64,000 nt of DNA, from NCBI GenBank assembly GCA_964578835.1, contig CAZOEL010000025.1, positions 12,195 to 76,194 of the forward strand, read 5' to 3'. The position numbers were made by a program, and so were the translations under genes. The notes beneath the pieces are model-generated. The model ran no database searches. It saw nothing but the letters and a program-made list of their open reading frames with translations, and had not been told where the DNA came from. This stretch comes from CAZOEL01 sp964578835 (GTDB taxonomy: Bacteria; Desulfobacterota; Syntrophobacteria; Syntrophobacterales; Syntrophobacteraceae). Shown here piece by piece: positions 18,332 through 28,600 of this stretch; the stretch's first letter is position 1, and every line of letters begins with the position of its first letter.

Positions 18332-19480
18332 ATGGAGGATCCTCCGGTGATACCGGATAGCAAGAAACCGAAAGACCAATCAAAATGGTTCCTTAGAGAA
18401 GTTGATCCAACCAGGGAGTGGATGGTTGCCATTGACCCGGTTCCTTTTGTTATCGGTCGCGACGAGGACTGCAACCTCAGGCTGCAATCCAAGTGGGTTT
18501 CCAGGCATCATGCTGAGATCCGCAGGAATGGGGATCATTTTTGGATACATGACCTTGGGAGCACCAATGGCGTAATTGTGAACCAAAAACAGATTCAAAC
18601 GGCGGAACTGCTTGAGCCCGGCGATATTATCACCATCGGCAAATCAGAATTCAGAGTGAAAAGCGTAAGCTCTCCATCCGTCGCTCCGTCCGATCAATCT
18701 GACGACACGTATGCATTGGATGATTCCAGCGATGTAATTTACATGGCCTCCCTTGAGCCGCGGCTGCGGGAATTGCTTCTGGAACGGAGCGTAATTCCCC
18801 ACTTCCAGCCGATCTTGAGTTTTGCCGATATGCAAATAGTCGGTTATGAGATTCTGGGGCGAATCGGCGCGAGCGATTTGCCCCCAAACCCGGCTGACCT
18901 CTTCGATGTTGCGGTTTACCTGGGATTGGCTTCCGATCTCAGCGCTCTTTTCCGCGAAGTGGGCGTCAAGGAGGGAACGAGTCTGCCCGGATCGCCTCTT
19001 CTTTTTGTCAATATCAATCCTGTCGAGATGGATCAGATGAGTCATCTTTTGACTTCACTGGAAAAGATTCGAAATATCGCGCCTTCCAGCAAGATCGTGA
19101 TCGAGATCCACGAAAAGGCGATAACCAATACGCAAGAGATGTTTAGGCTTCGCAATACCTTAAGAAAGCTTGACATCGGCATGGCCTTCGACGATTTCGG
19201 GGTGGGGCAGACGCGCCTGATCGAGCTCGCCGAGGTTCCGCCTGACTTTCTCAAATTCGACATTTCTCTGATTCATCAGGTTCACCTTGCGCCCAAGCGT
19301 TTGCACCAGATGATCATGACTTTTGTCAAAGCTGTCAAAGACCTCGGAATCGCCACGCTTGCAGAAGGCATTGAATGCCCTGAAGAAGCTCAAATGTGCA
19401 AGGAGCTTGGCTTTGACTACGCTCAGGGCTACCTATACGGCAGGCCTTTGCCCATTGCAGAAATCAATAGCCTGGGATAG
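18332..19480 (+). CDS. FHA-EAL domain protein (phosphothreonine-binding plus cyclic-di-GMP phosphodiesterase-like)
   Basis: About 382 residues. Residues ~20-110 form an FHA domain (VIGRDEDCNLRLQSKWVSRHHAEI ... HDLGSTNGVIVN, with the GR, SRHH and NG hallmarks). Residues ~150-375 form an EAL domain: YEILGR replaces the EAL signature, with VEIHEKA, FDDFGVG, KFDIS, LAEGIE and QGYLYGRP also present. Several metal-site residues survive, so it could hydrolyse cyclic-di-GMP or merely bind it. Start is uncertain: ATG 18332 is used; the frame is open back to a TTG at 18176, and a GTG at 18347 has GGAGG upstream. The kinase two genes upstream could supply the phosphothreonine partner. Confidence 0.85.
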   Translation: MEDPPVIPDSKKPKDQSKWFLREVDPTREWMVAIDPVPFVIGRDEDCNLRLQSKWVSRHHAEIRRNGDHFWIHDLGSTNGVIVNQKQIQTAELLEPGDIITIGKSEFRVKSVSSPSVAPSDQSDDTYALDDSSDVIYMASLEPRLRELLLERSVIPHFQPILSFADMQIVGYEILGRIGASDLPPNPADLFDVAVYLGLASDLSALFREVGVKEGTSLPGSPLLFVNINPVEMDQMSHLLTSLEKIRNIAPSSKIVIEIHEKAITNTQEMFRLRNTLRKLDIGMAFDDFGVGQTRLIELAEVPPDFLKFDISLIHQVHLAPKRLHQMIMTFVKAVKDLGIATLAEGIECPEEAQMCKELGFDYAQGYLYGRPLPIAEINSLG

Positions 19481-19494
19481 TGGGAGACCTTTGG

Positions 19495-22400
19495 ATGGAT
19501 AGCAATACAAAGAGATTCAGCGTGCTCTGGATACTCTTTTTGGCGTTCGCCGCCATTGTCACTCTAATCGTGATTGGAATCGGCTATTTTCTTTTCAGCA
19601 GTAATTACAGAAGCTTTCAGCTGGAGGCGGGGCGACTCCGAGAAGAATATGTAAAGAGTCAACAACAGAAGATCAAAGACGAAGTGTGTAAAGTCATTGA
19701 ATTTATTTACTATAGTTCTTCAAAAGCCGAAAATCGTCTCAAAATTGCTGTCAAAGAGAGGGTCTATGAGGCTCACGCCATCGCAGCGCATCTTTATGCG
19801 GAGCACCATAAAAGCAAGAGCGACGAAGAAATGCGCAAGCTCATCCTGGATGCGCTTCGCCGGATCCGGTTCAACAACGGACGTGGTTACTATTTCGCAA
19901 CTTCCATGGACGGCGTCGAGCTTCTCTTTGCCGATCATCCTGAATTCGAGGGAAGATCTCTTCTCGATCTGCAGGCCAGCGATGGATCGTATGTGATTCG
20001 AGACATGATCGAGCTCGTCAAGCGCGAAGGCGAAGGCTTCTATCATTACGCATGGACAAAGCCCGATGCCGAAGGACGCGATTTCCCAAAGATTGCCTAC
20101 ATCAAATATTTCGAGCCGTTGAATTGTTTCATCGGAACGGGGGAGTACCTTGACGATGTGGAAAAGGATATTCAGAAGGAAGTCCTGGACCGGATCGGCA
20201 ACATCCGGTTCGGAGAGGATGGATACATTTTTGTGGTGAGCTATAACGGCGTCACTCTCATGAACAGCGTGCAACCGGCGCTCATCGGAAAACCGATGTG
20301 GGAGATGACGGACCCCTACGGAGTCAAGGTCATCCAGGAAGAACGCAAGGCGGCTGAAAAACCGGAGGGCGAATTCATACACTATCACTGGCAGAAGCCA
20401 TCAACGAAGTTGATCAGCCCGAAGATCTCATTCGTGAAGGGTTTTCCACGATGGCAGTGGATGGTCGGCGCGGGTGTATACGCCGATGAAGTCGAGTCGA
20501 TTATCGCTGCAAGAGAGCTCGAAATGAAGCAAAAGATGCTGAACGGAGCTTTCGGTCTCGGCTTTATCCTCCTCGCCATTCTGTTCGGCTCACTCGCGCT
20601 CAGCTATTGCCTTTCGCGTTATTTCAAGAGGCAACTGGACCTTTTTCTTTTATTCTTCAAAGACATGGAGGAAGGTGGACGCCCGGTCGCCACCGAGCGC
20701 CTTCTTTTGAGCGAGTTGCACGAGCTCGGCGCTTCCGCCAACTCGATGCTCGAAGAACGTCAACGCACTGAAAAAGAACTGCGAGAGAGCGAGCAGAGAT
20801 TCCACTCGCTTTTTTCAAACATGGCCGAGGGAGTCGCCTTGCACGAGCTGATGATGGACGAAAGCGGCCAGCCCACAGACTACAGGATTATCGATGTCAA
20901 TCCAGGGTTCGAGAGAATACTGGAAATCGGGCGCAACGACATCATCGGCAAACTGGCGTCGCAGGCTTATGGGACCTCCGAAGCTCCCTATCTGAAAGAG
21001 TATGGCGAAACGACGCTTTCCGGCGTCGCATCGCGCCTGCAGATATACTTTTCGCCGATGGACAGGTATTTTGAAATATCCGTGGCTCCATTGGGAGAAA
21101 GAACCTTTGCAACCATTTTCTCGGATGTCACCTCCCGCACGAGATCGGAAGAAGCTCTCAGGGATAGAGAAAGAGAGCTTAGCCGAGCGCATTCGATCGC
21201 TCATATAGGAAGTTATTCCATTGACATCGCGAGCGGCAAGGCGGTTTGGTCCGAGGAGCTCAAACAGATCACGGGATGCGAGGAGAATGATCTTTCTATT
21301 GATTCCATCTCTTCTCTGCTTCATCCCGAAGACCGGGATTTTGCTCTCGATCTATTCAAAAGAGCTCGCAAAGAAGGAGTGAGCTTCGATGTCGAATACC
21401 GAATCATACGCGGCGATGGCGATGTTCGCTGGCTCCATGAGCGCACGGAAGTTCAGCCGGATGCATCCGGCTCTCCCGCCCGCATCTACGGAACCATCCA
21501 GGACATAAGCTCGGCCAAAAAGGCGGAGGAAGAAAAGGAGCAATTGGAGCTTCAGCTGCGTCAGGCGCAGAAGTTGGAGGCCGTTGGAACCCTCGCGGGA
21601 GGCATCGCTCATGATTTCAACAATCTGCTTCAAGTGATCAACGGCTATACCGATATGGTCATCGAGGAGTTGGGTTTTAAGCATGCGTCGACTTCTTCTT
21701 TGATCGAGGTGGCCAAAGCCGGCAGGCGCGCGGCGAGCCTTGTGGGACAACTGCTCGCGTTCAGCCGCAGGCAACTGCTCAGACCCGAGAATCTGGATTT
21801 GAACGAGGTCATAACCCATCTGCTCAAGATGCTCGAACGCCTCATTGGAGAGCACATTCGGCTCGATTTCGTGCCCGGTCATCGTCTTGGAACGGTTTAC
21901 GCAGACCGGGGAATGGTGGAGCAAATACTGGTCAATCTGTGCGTCAACGCGCGCGACGCCATGCCCGACGGCGGGACGTTGACCATTGAAACGGAGAATG
22001 TCTGGATCAACGGCAGTTATCGGGAAACTCATCCCTGGGCTTTGCCGGGACGTTACATTCTTGTGAGCGTTACCGACACCGGATGCGGAATGGACAAAAC
22101 CACGCAGGAAAGAATTTTTGAGCCGTTCTTCACCACCAAGGAACAAGGACAGGGAACCGGACTCGGGCTCGCGACGGTTTACGGCATCGTGAAGCAGCAT
22201 CAAGGCCTGATTCACGTCTACAGCGAGCCGGGCAAAGGATCGACTTTCAAGGTGTACCTTGCCGCGGTAGAACGTCTTGCGTGCGATGTCGGATCAAAGA
22301 TCGAACCAGCCGCGGTGGGTGGAAGTGAAACCATTCTCCTCGCCGAAGACGAAGAGATGGTGCGGAATCTAGCGGCGCGCATCCTGGAAAGAGCGGGCTA

Positions 22401-22722
22401 CAAAATTTTGACTGCCCAGAATGGCGAAGAGGCCTGGAAACTGTTCCAAATGAAGGCCGAAGAAATTGACCTCCTGTTTTTGGATGTGGTGATGCCGGGA
22501 CTTGGGGGCAAGATAGTCTATGAAAGGGCGCAAGCGCTCAAGTCGACGATACCGGTTCTCTTTGCCAGCGGCTACACCGAAAACGCCGTGCACACCAACT
22601 TCGTTCTGGAAAAAGGCTTTAAGCTCATCCAAAAGCCCTTCAGCAGCGAAGAGCTTCTGCGCTCGGTGCGCGAGGCTCTGAACACAACGAGCTCTGGCGA
22701 CGATCTTCAAGAAAAGGCGTGA
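19495..22722 (+). CDS. Hybrid sensor histidine kinase with Cache, PAS, HisKA/HATPase and receiver domains
   Basis: About 1075 residues. An N-terminal membrane helix (VLWILFLAFAAIVTLIVIGIGYFLF) is followed by two Cache-like periplasmic sensor repeats (HYAWTKPDAEGRDFPKIAYIKYFEPL and IHYHWQKPSTKLISPKISFVKGFPRW), a second helix near residue 355, PAS domains (FHSLFSNMAEG; VRWLHERTEV), the HisKA H-box (AGGIAHDFNNLLQ), HATPase boxes (NLCVNARDAMPDGG, DTGCGMD, GTGLGLATVYGI) and a C-terminal receiver with phospho-acceptor Asp in LLFLDVVMPG. It senses a small ligand outside the membrane, probably a carboxylate or similar, by family analogy. ATG 19495 is preferred over GTG 19480 because GGGAG lies just upstream. 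Confidence 0.92.
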   Translation: MDSNTKRFSVLWILFLAFAAIVTLIVIGIGYFLFSSNYRSFQLEAGRLREEYVKSQQQKIKDEVCKVIEFIYYSSSKAENRLKIAVKERVYEAHAIAAHLYAEHHKSKSDEEMRKLILDALRRIRFNNGRGYYFATSMDGVELLFADHPEFEGRSLLDLQASDGSYVIRDMIELVKREGEGFYHYAWTKPDAEGRDFPKIAYIKYFEPLNCFIGTGEYLDDVEKDIQKEVLDRIGNIRFGEDGYIFVVSYNGVTLMNSVQPALIGKPMWEMTDPYGVKVIQEERKAAEKPEGEFIHYHWQKPSTKLISPKISFVKGFPRWQWMVGAGVYADEVESIIAARELEMKQKMLNGAFGLGFILLAILFGSLALSYCLSRYFKRQLDLFLLFFKDMEEGGRPVATERLLLSELHELGASANSMLEERQRTEKELRESEQRFHSLFSNMAEGVALHELMMDESGQPTDYRIIDVNPGFERILEIGRNDIIGKLASQAYGTSEAPYLKEYGETTLSGVASRLQIYFSPMDRYFEISVAPLGERTFATIFSDVTSRTRSEEALRDRERELSRAHSIAHIGSYSIDIASGKAVWSEELKQITGCEENDLSIDSISSLLHPEDRDFALDLFKRARKEGVSFDVEYRIIRGDGDVRWLHERTEVQPDASGSPARIYGTIQDISSAKKAEEEKEQLELQLRQAQKLEAVGTLAGGIAHDFNNLLQVINGYTDMVIEELGFKHASTSSLIEVAKAGRRAASLVGQLLAFSRRQLLRPENLDLNEVITHLLKMLERLIGEHIRLDFVPGHRLGTVYADRGMVEQILVNLCVNARDAMPDGGTLTIETENVWINGSYRETHPWALPGRYILVSVTDTGCGMDKTTQERIFEPFFTTKEQGQGTGLGLATVYGIVKQHQGLIHVYSEPGKGSTFKVYLAAVERLACDVGSKIEPAAVGGSETILLAEDEEMVRNLAARILERAGYKILTAQNGEEAWKLFQMKAEEIDLLFLDVVMPGLGGKIVYERAQALKSTIPVLFASGYTENAVHTNFVLEKGFKLIQKPFSSEELLRSVREALNTTSSGDDLQEKA

Positions 22723-22741
22723 AAATCAACAGGCAGGAGTA

Positions 22742-23038
22742 TTATACCTGCATGCGCATGATCTCTTGATACGCCTCCATGGCTTTGCTGCGAGCCTTGA
22801 CCAGCAATTGCCGGCTGATGCCGGCTTCTTCCATCTTGATCATTGTTTCATGTATATTCGACCCGCCGTTGATGACGCTCTGCATCATGGCCGCGCTTGA
22901 CTCATGCTGCAGCTTGTCCACCTCTGAAAGCTTCGATTTCAATTCATCGAAAAAGGAGGGCGACGACGAGGACTGCCCCGGTTTGACAGCATCCTTGTAC
23001 TCTCCCTGAATTTGCTGCAAAGCTGGCGAAATCTTCAT
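22742..23038 (-). CDS. fliE: Flagellar hook-basal body protein FliE
   Basis: A 98-residue FliE. The C-terminal half is diagnostic: AAMMQSVINGGSNIHETMIKMEEAGISRQLLVKARSKAMEAYQEIMRMQV. FliE joins the MS ring to the proximal rod in the periplasm. ATG 23038 is chosen over an upstream TTG, with AAGGA about 10 bp upstream. It follows flgB directly; flgC, which normally lies between them, is absent. It converges with the hybrid kinase gene, with 20 bp between their stops. Confidence 0.93.
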   Translation of the reverse strand: MKISPALQQIQGEYKDAVKPGQSSSSPSFFDELKSKLSEVDKLQHESSAAMMQSVINGGSNIHETMIKMEEAGISRQLLVKARSKAMEAYQEIMRMQV

Positions 23039-23092
23039 ACTCTTCAAATCCTTCTCAATGTCATAGCCTGTGGGCTCGCCGCGCCTGCGCCA

Positions 23093-23476
23093 TTACGCAT
23101 CGCGAATGGTCTCCTTGAGGCCATTGAGCTTCTTGTTCAGCATCGCCACCATCATGTTGTACTCGATGTTGTTCCTGCTGAGCTTCATCATCTCCTGATC
23201 CAAGTCGACCGGTCCCGTTTCGACGATTTCAGGCGACGCCATGGCCGCGCGCAGATCCGAAGGGTCAATGTGTTGACTGTTCGATATAGCCAAATTCATG
23301 CCCTCCCCCTCCATGGACTGCCGCAATGCTTCATCGAAGGAAAGAGCTTTTGACACATAGCCCGGCGTATTGATGTTGGCCATGTTTCCCGAGATGACCT
23401 TCTGATCGAGCGAGTCCATGCTCAAGCGGTCCCGCACCAACTCTACCGCCCTGTCAAAAACAATACTCCTATCCAT
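23093..23476 (-). CDS. flgB: Flagellar proximal rod protein FlgB
   Basis: A 127-residue FlgB starting MDRSIVFDRAVELVRDRL, with the rod-protein motif SGNMANINTPGY and the FlgB C-terminal segment DLDQEMMKLSRNNIEYNMMVAMLNKKL. It forms the cell-proximal part of the flagellar rod. ATG 23476 is preceded by AGGGGAG. The usual operon is flgB-flgC-fliE; here fliE follows after 54 bp with no flgC and no fliF or fliG nearby. Confidence 0.93.
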   Translation of the reverse strand: MDRSIVFDRAVELVRDRLSMDSLDQKVISGNMANINTPGYVSKALSFDEALRQSMEGEGMNLAISNSQHIDPSDLRAAMASPEIVETGPVDLDQEMMKLSRNNIEYNMMVAMLNKKLNGLKETIRDA

Positions 23477-24276
23477 GTTACTCCCCTTAATTATATTTCC
23501 ATCACTCCAGCTAAAAAAATCCCTCCTCTCAAAAACCTCTCCCCTTCTCTTCAACCAACATTTAGCAAAACTCATACCCTGCAGTCAGTATCCGACCATG
23601 AAAAGATGCAGTATTTCAAGAGTCATTATTCTAACAATACTATCTAACTGATTTATAACGTATAGCTAGCTTGTCTAACCCGAGCCGTTGGACGTTACCC
23701 TTCAATTCTTTCTTGTTTATCTACCAAACAACCCAGAGATCCCGTAGCGATACACACTATATAAAATCAGAAGGCTAAGTCAGTAGCATATCTGGTCTAT
23801 CTATTATAGTATATAATACCCATTATTTAAATACACCATGCGCGCAGCAGATATGCATTAGTTTACCCATTGTCCCACCCAATTAAATTCACTATTGTGA
23901 CATGCAAGATCCCGACACGCTGGGTATAGCTATAACTATAATAGCTTAGCCATGTGAGTTGAAATATCCAATAGTTCACTGCCTCCGCAACGAGCGCATT
24001 TTACTCCCGTGATTTGTTGCTTCAGCAACAAAGACTGCTTTGATGGCTCTTGTTCAGAGGGAAGGATTTATGTCGGTCAGAAGGCATCAGCCCCACGACG
24101 CCGGTGAGTATCGGGTCAATCGATTTAAACAACCATTAACCTGAGCTACGCACAGAGCCATTTCAGCGAATAAGCGGAGCGTGCGTGAGTCTCTTCCAGA
24201 GGAGGGTGGACAAATCGAGAGGCTGTTTAGGAATAACCCAGTTTGATGAGAACAAATTGTCAAAAGGAGTAATGAA
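23477..24276. other. AT-rich 800-bp intergenic region with a perfect hairpin
   Basis: Noticeably more AT-rich than its surroundings. It separates divergent flgB and the exported-protein genes and must carry both promoters. A perfect 8-bp stem tttgttgc-ttca-gcaacaaa lies at 24013-24032. Around 24152-24188 the arms CGCAC and GTGCG enclose a purine-rich stretch, giving a structured leader for the downstream gene, but it does not match a riboswitch I can name. No gene is supported. Confidence 0.45.
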
Positions 24277-25635
24277 ATGAGAAAACGAAACAGGTTATCA
24301 ACAGCGTTGGCTATCTTTTTTATCGCGTTTACGATGGTCCCCGCCGCCAACGCGGCGCTGAACGCAGTCGATCCCGGTCCTTATACTGCCGCAACCGGCT
24401 TCTTTCCACTCTGGTACCAGGATTCGAAAGGCGTGCCACTGGAACTCTGCCTTCAAAACATTATCTCGCCTGATCCAGCTGCATTAGGGGGCCCTATGTG
24501 CGTCCTTTTAGCTGGACCGGGCTTCGACCCCGCCTTGCCGATCGCCTTCCCCGGCAACTTTCCCGATGAAGCCTTTTGGTTCACAGTTGATGCCCGAGTG
24601 AGAAACGCCGGACGCTTTGATGTCAGAATCATCATCAACCTGGAAGCGGCTTTTTCTCCGGAAGGAGCTCAGATAAGCTTCGCCAGAGTACGCCTTCGTG
24701 GAGAAGTCGAAGTCCCTGGAGTCTACACATTCACTCATCCCTACGGCGTCGAAGTGCTAAACATTACTGACACCGGAAGCAGGGGGGTCAACTACACTCG
24801 GGATATAGGCATCGGAGTCGCGGGAACATTCACCGGCGCGCTCTCAGGCGATATCGGACCCTTTCTCGTCAAAGCAGACAGTCCCGGTGGCGCTCCCACA
24901 CCAATCCTGATAGGCTCCGACACCTTTCTTGGCGACCCAAACGTCGACCAGTGGGTCACGGGCAGCACGATTATTGACGCTCAGGGAATTCCACAGAACT
25001 ATTTCCGGGCTCAAGGGCCTGGCGGAATAGACTTAATCACAGATTTATTCAAAATTTCCGGTAAAGTATTCAAAGGCGAGGAGATTCCCGCCCCGGTTTC
25101 TGTCGATCGCACATCCTACAGCAGGAGCCTTCTTGGCACACAAATGGACATTTTCTCCACGGGCCCGGAAACGGCGATCTTCTCTTTTGCCGACTCTTCC
25201 GCGCCTCCAGTTATTGTTCCCATGAACGCACACCCTCCCGGCAAGTTTTTCGGCCAGGCGCCTGTTCCGCCAGCTACTCTGGGACCAGTGACGCTGACAT
25301 CAAACAACACACCGTATAATCTCCCTTCTATGCCGGCCAACAGTACAGGAACCTATATCAGTCCGGTAACGGATCTCGTCTTCATCACACGGGCTGAATA
25401 CAATGCAGCCACACAAACGCTCGAGATTGAAGCTTCATCAAGCGATGAAATCGGAGATGCAGCGGGACCGGTAGCGCTGACAGCAACAGGCTTTGGAGAC
25501 CTTGTATCTGACCCCCTGCTTCCACCCCCGACCCTTCGCCTCACAATTCCCGGAATTGTGATTCCTCCGGCGGTAATTACCGTGACTTCCACTGCAGGCG
25601 GCTCTGACACAGAAGAAGTGATTTACGTTCCATAG
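24277..25635 (+). CDS. Exported protein, paralogue of the next gene; function unknown
   Basis: A 452-residue secreted protein. Signal peptide MRKRNRLSTALAIFFIAFTM... with likely cleavage after ANA (about residue 26). The mature part shares an order of motifs with the first ~450 residues of the neighbouring larger protein: TGFFPLWYQD, FWFTVDA, GDIGPFLVKADSPGGAP, FLGDPNV, KISGKVFKG, SRSLLGTQMDIFST, ITRAEYNAATQTLEIEASSSDE, and a TSTAGGSDTE C-terminus. AAGGAG lies 8 bp before the ATG. It has no C-terminal anchor. Composition suggests beta-rich extracellular or outer-surface domains. The pair probably arose by tandem duplication. I recognise no enzyme motif. Confidence 0.85.
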   Translation: MRKRNRLSTALAIFFIAFTMVPAANAALNAVDPGPYTAATGFFPLWYQDSKGVPLELCLQNIISPDPAALGGPMCVLLAGPGFDPALPIAFPGNFPDEAFWFTVDARVRNAGRFDVRIIINLEAAFSPEGAQISFARVRLRGEVEVPGVYTFTHPYGVEVLNITDTGSRGVNYTRDIGIGVAGTFTGALSGDIGPFLVKADSPGGAPTPILIGSDTFLGDPNVDQWVTGSTIIDAQGIPQNYFRAQGPGGIDLITDLFKISGKVFKGEEIPAPVSVDRTSYSRSLLGTQMDIFSTGPETAIFSFADSSAPPVIVPMNAHPPGKFFGQAPVPPATLGPVTLTSNNTPYNLPSMPANSTGTYISPVTDLVFITRAEYNAATQTLEIEASSSDEIGDAAGPVALTATGFGDLVSDPLLPPPTLRLTIPGIVIPPAVITVTSTAGGSDTEEVIYVP

Positions 25636-25656
25636 AACGGAAGAAGGAGGTGAACC

Positions 25657-28600
25657 ATGAGAACCGCGAATGAGAGAATCGCCCATCATAGAAGGAGATC
25701 CACCATGCATAAGAGAATAGTCATAATGCTCTTATCCGCCATCATGCTGCTGAGCGTTGTTCAGACCTCACAATCACAGGTGGTGTTGCCGGATTTAGAC
25801 TTAGTCGGTCCGGTTAGTCCGGGAACGGGATATTTTCCGGTCTGGTACCAGGATACTACAGGACGACAATTGGAGCTCTGCCTATCGACAACGGAGTCGC
25901 CTGCGGCTCCGGGCTTTCCGATGTGCGTTCTCAATGCCGATCCCGGATACAACCTGGGGCTGCCCATCGTATTCCCGGATAATTTCCCCAGCGAATCCTT
26001 CTGGTTCACTGCTGACGCCGATATTGTCGATGCAACCGCGGGAGTCAATGCCCGTTTTGTATCCTCCGTTGAGGCAGCCTTCACAACAGGAGTGGTCAAG
26101 AATGGAGATCAGATAAGCTTTACGAGAATCCGCTTCTTTGTCGACCTGACTGTTCCGGGCACATACACATTCACACATCCTTTCGGCGTCGACACATTCG
26201 TTGTCGACACTATTGATCCCATTGGCAGAGAGATTCAATACACACGCGACCTCGGCGTAGCCGAAAACATCTTCACAGGGGCCCTCGCAGGCGATATCGG
26301 TCCCTTTCTGGTCCGATCAAATGCTCCCGGCGGCGCGCCTGCTCCGATTACAGTTGGCGCAGAGACATTCGTGGGAGATCCCAATGTCTTACAGTTTGTA
26401 ACCGGCAGCCCTTTCGGAACCAATTTTTTTCGTATAGAGGGGCCTAACGGAATAGTCCTGAAGACCGATCTATTCGCCATCTCCGGCAAGATCTTCGGCG
26501 GCGCCCTTCCTGCTCCACTCTCTTTTGACCGGGCAACCTACAGCCGCACGGCTGCCGGAACACGGCTAGATGTTTTCGCCACATCCGATCCGGCTGCCTC
26601 ACTCACATACAGAGAAGCCGTAGCGCCTGGCGGGGAGCTTCCCCTGATCGGAGACACGCTGACAAACCGTTTCCTGGGACAACAGAATAACCCTGCGGCC
26701 ATTCCCACCAGCCTCGTTGTCCAGGCGTCTCTGGCCGGATCTCCGACCACTCAGTTGAGCAAACAAGTCACAGATCTGGTGAAGATCACCAAAGCATCTT
26801 ATTCAATAGCTGCGCAGGAATTGACCATAGAAGCGTTCTCGAGCGATGAAGCTCTGCTTCCCGTCCTTACAGCGGTAGGTCTGGGCGATTTGATTCCTCC
26901 CGCGGCAGGCGGAGCTACTCAAAGCCTGGTAGTTTCCAACTTACCGGAGCCTCCAGCAAAGGTCACGGTCAAGTCCTCGGCAGGTGGATCGGATACCGAG
27001 CCAGTTGTAGTGATTCCTGCGAATTTGCCACCTGTGCTGGCGCCGTTCAACCCTGTTACCATCCTTGTCGGTCAGCTTTTGAACCTCCAAGCGGTTGCAA
27101 CCGATGCTCCCGGCGATCTGCTCGCCTTCTCCATGGCCAGCGCCGACGGCATCACGCCTCTGCCCACAGGTCTTATAATCGATCAGCTAACCGGACTCAT
27201 CAGCTGGACACCGGCCGATGCCGATGCCTCACCAACTCCTTACAGCCTCATTGTCACCGTTACCGATCAGGGCGGCCTTAGCGCCTCCCAGCCACTCCAG
27301 ATCACCGTCAACGCCGCCAATGTCGCTCCGCTTCTTGACGCGCTTGCTCCTGTGATCTCGACTGTCGGTCAGCTTTTGAACCTCCAGGCGGTGGCGACCG
27401 ACACCCTTGGCGATGTGCTCACCTTCTCCATGGCCAATGCCGACGGCATCACGCCTCTGCCCACAGGTCTTATAATCGATCAGCTAACCGGACNNNNNNN
27501 NNNNNNNNNNNNNNNNNNNNNNNNNNNNNNNNNNNNNNNNNNNNNNNNNNNNNNNNNNNNNNNNNNNNNNNNNNNNNNNNNNNNNNNNNNNNNGCCGACG
27601 GCATCACGCCTCTGCCCACAGGTCTTATAATCGATCAGCTAACCGGACTCATCAGCTGGACACCGGCCGATGCCGATGCCTCACCAACTCCTTACAGCCT
27701 CATTGTCACCGTTACCGATCAGGGCGGCCTTAGCGCCTCCCAGCCACTCCAGATCACCGTCAACGCCGCCAATGTCGCTCCGGTTGCGGTTAATGATACA
27801 GCAGCCACATTTCAGGACGCCGCCGTGCCAATCACGGTACTCGCCAATGATACGGATGCAGACGGAGTCTTGAACCCGGCAACTGTTACAGCTACAGCTC
27901 CGGCAAACGGAACCGTGACTGTCGACGCTGCGGGCGTGGTCACATATACCCCGAATTTGGCCTTCATAGGCTCCGACAGCTTTACTTATACGGTTAGCGA
28001 CGACTTGGGAGCAATCTCCAATGTTGCAACGGTAAACGTAACCGTATCCCCGATAGCAAACGGTGTTATCGTCATCTCGCCAAACGGTGGAGAATCCTTT
28101 GCAAGAGGAGCTGGAGTTACGATCTCATGGAGCTACACGGGTAATCCTGGATCGACCGTAGATATCGAACTCATGCAAAACAACAGAAGAGCCAGGAGAA
28201 TAGCCAGAAGGATTCCAATAGGAACAGGCGGCTCAGGCTCTTTCAACTGGACTGTTCCCACAGCCCAGCGGGTAGGCGCAGATTACAGCATCCGAGTGTC
28301 AGTCTCAAACAACGCAGGCATGGCGGACACAAGTAATGCGTCCTTCAGCATTATTCCGACTGGAACCGTTCCTCCACCTGCTGGCGGGGAAGCCATTGCA
28401 ATCAGAAGGGCATTCGTGAATGCAAAAACCAGAGCAGCAGCAATACGGGGACCACAGTTCAGTTTTCAGGGGACTGCAACTCCCGGCGCAACCCTCAATT
28501 TCTATCTGGGACCGGACACGACAGGTCCTTATATTGGCTCTGCTGTTGCCAATGCTCGAGGAAACTGGTCCTTTAGAAGACGGGTCCCAACCATTGGATT

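Noticed and set aside
24152..24188. A cyclic-di-GMP (GEMM) riboswitch in the leader of the exported-protein gene.
   Set aside because: There is a CGCAC/GTGCG stem but the conserved GEMM core and tetraloop-receptor sequences are not present.
27070..27782. A CRISPR array suggested by the regular repeats.
   Set aside because: The repeats are 297 bp, contiguous and coding (99-residue Ig-like units), without spacers.
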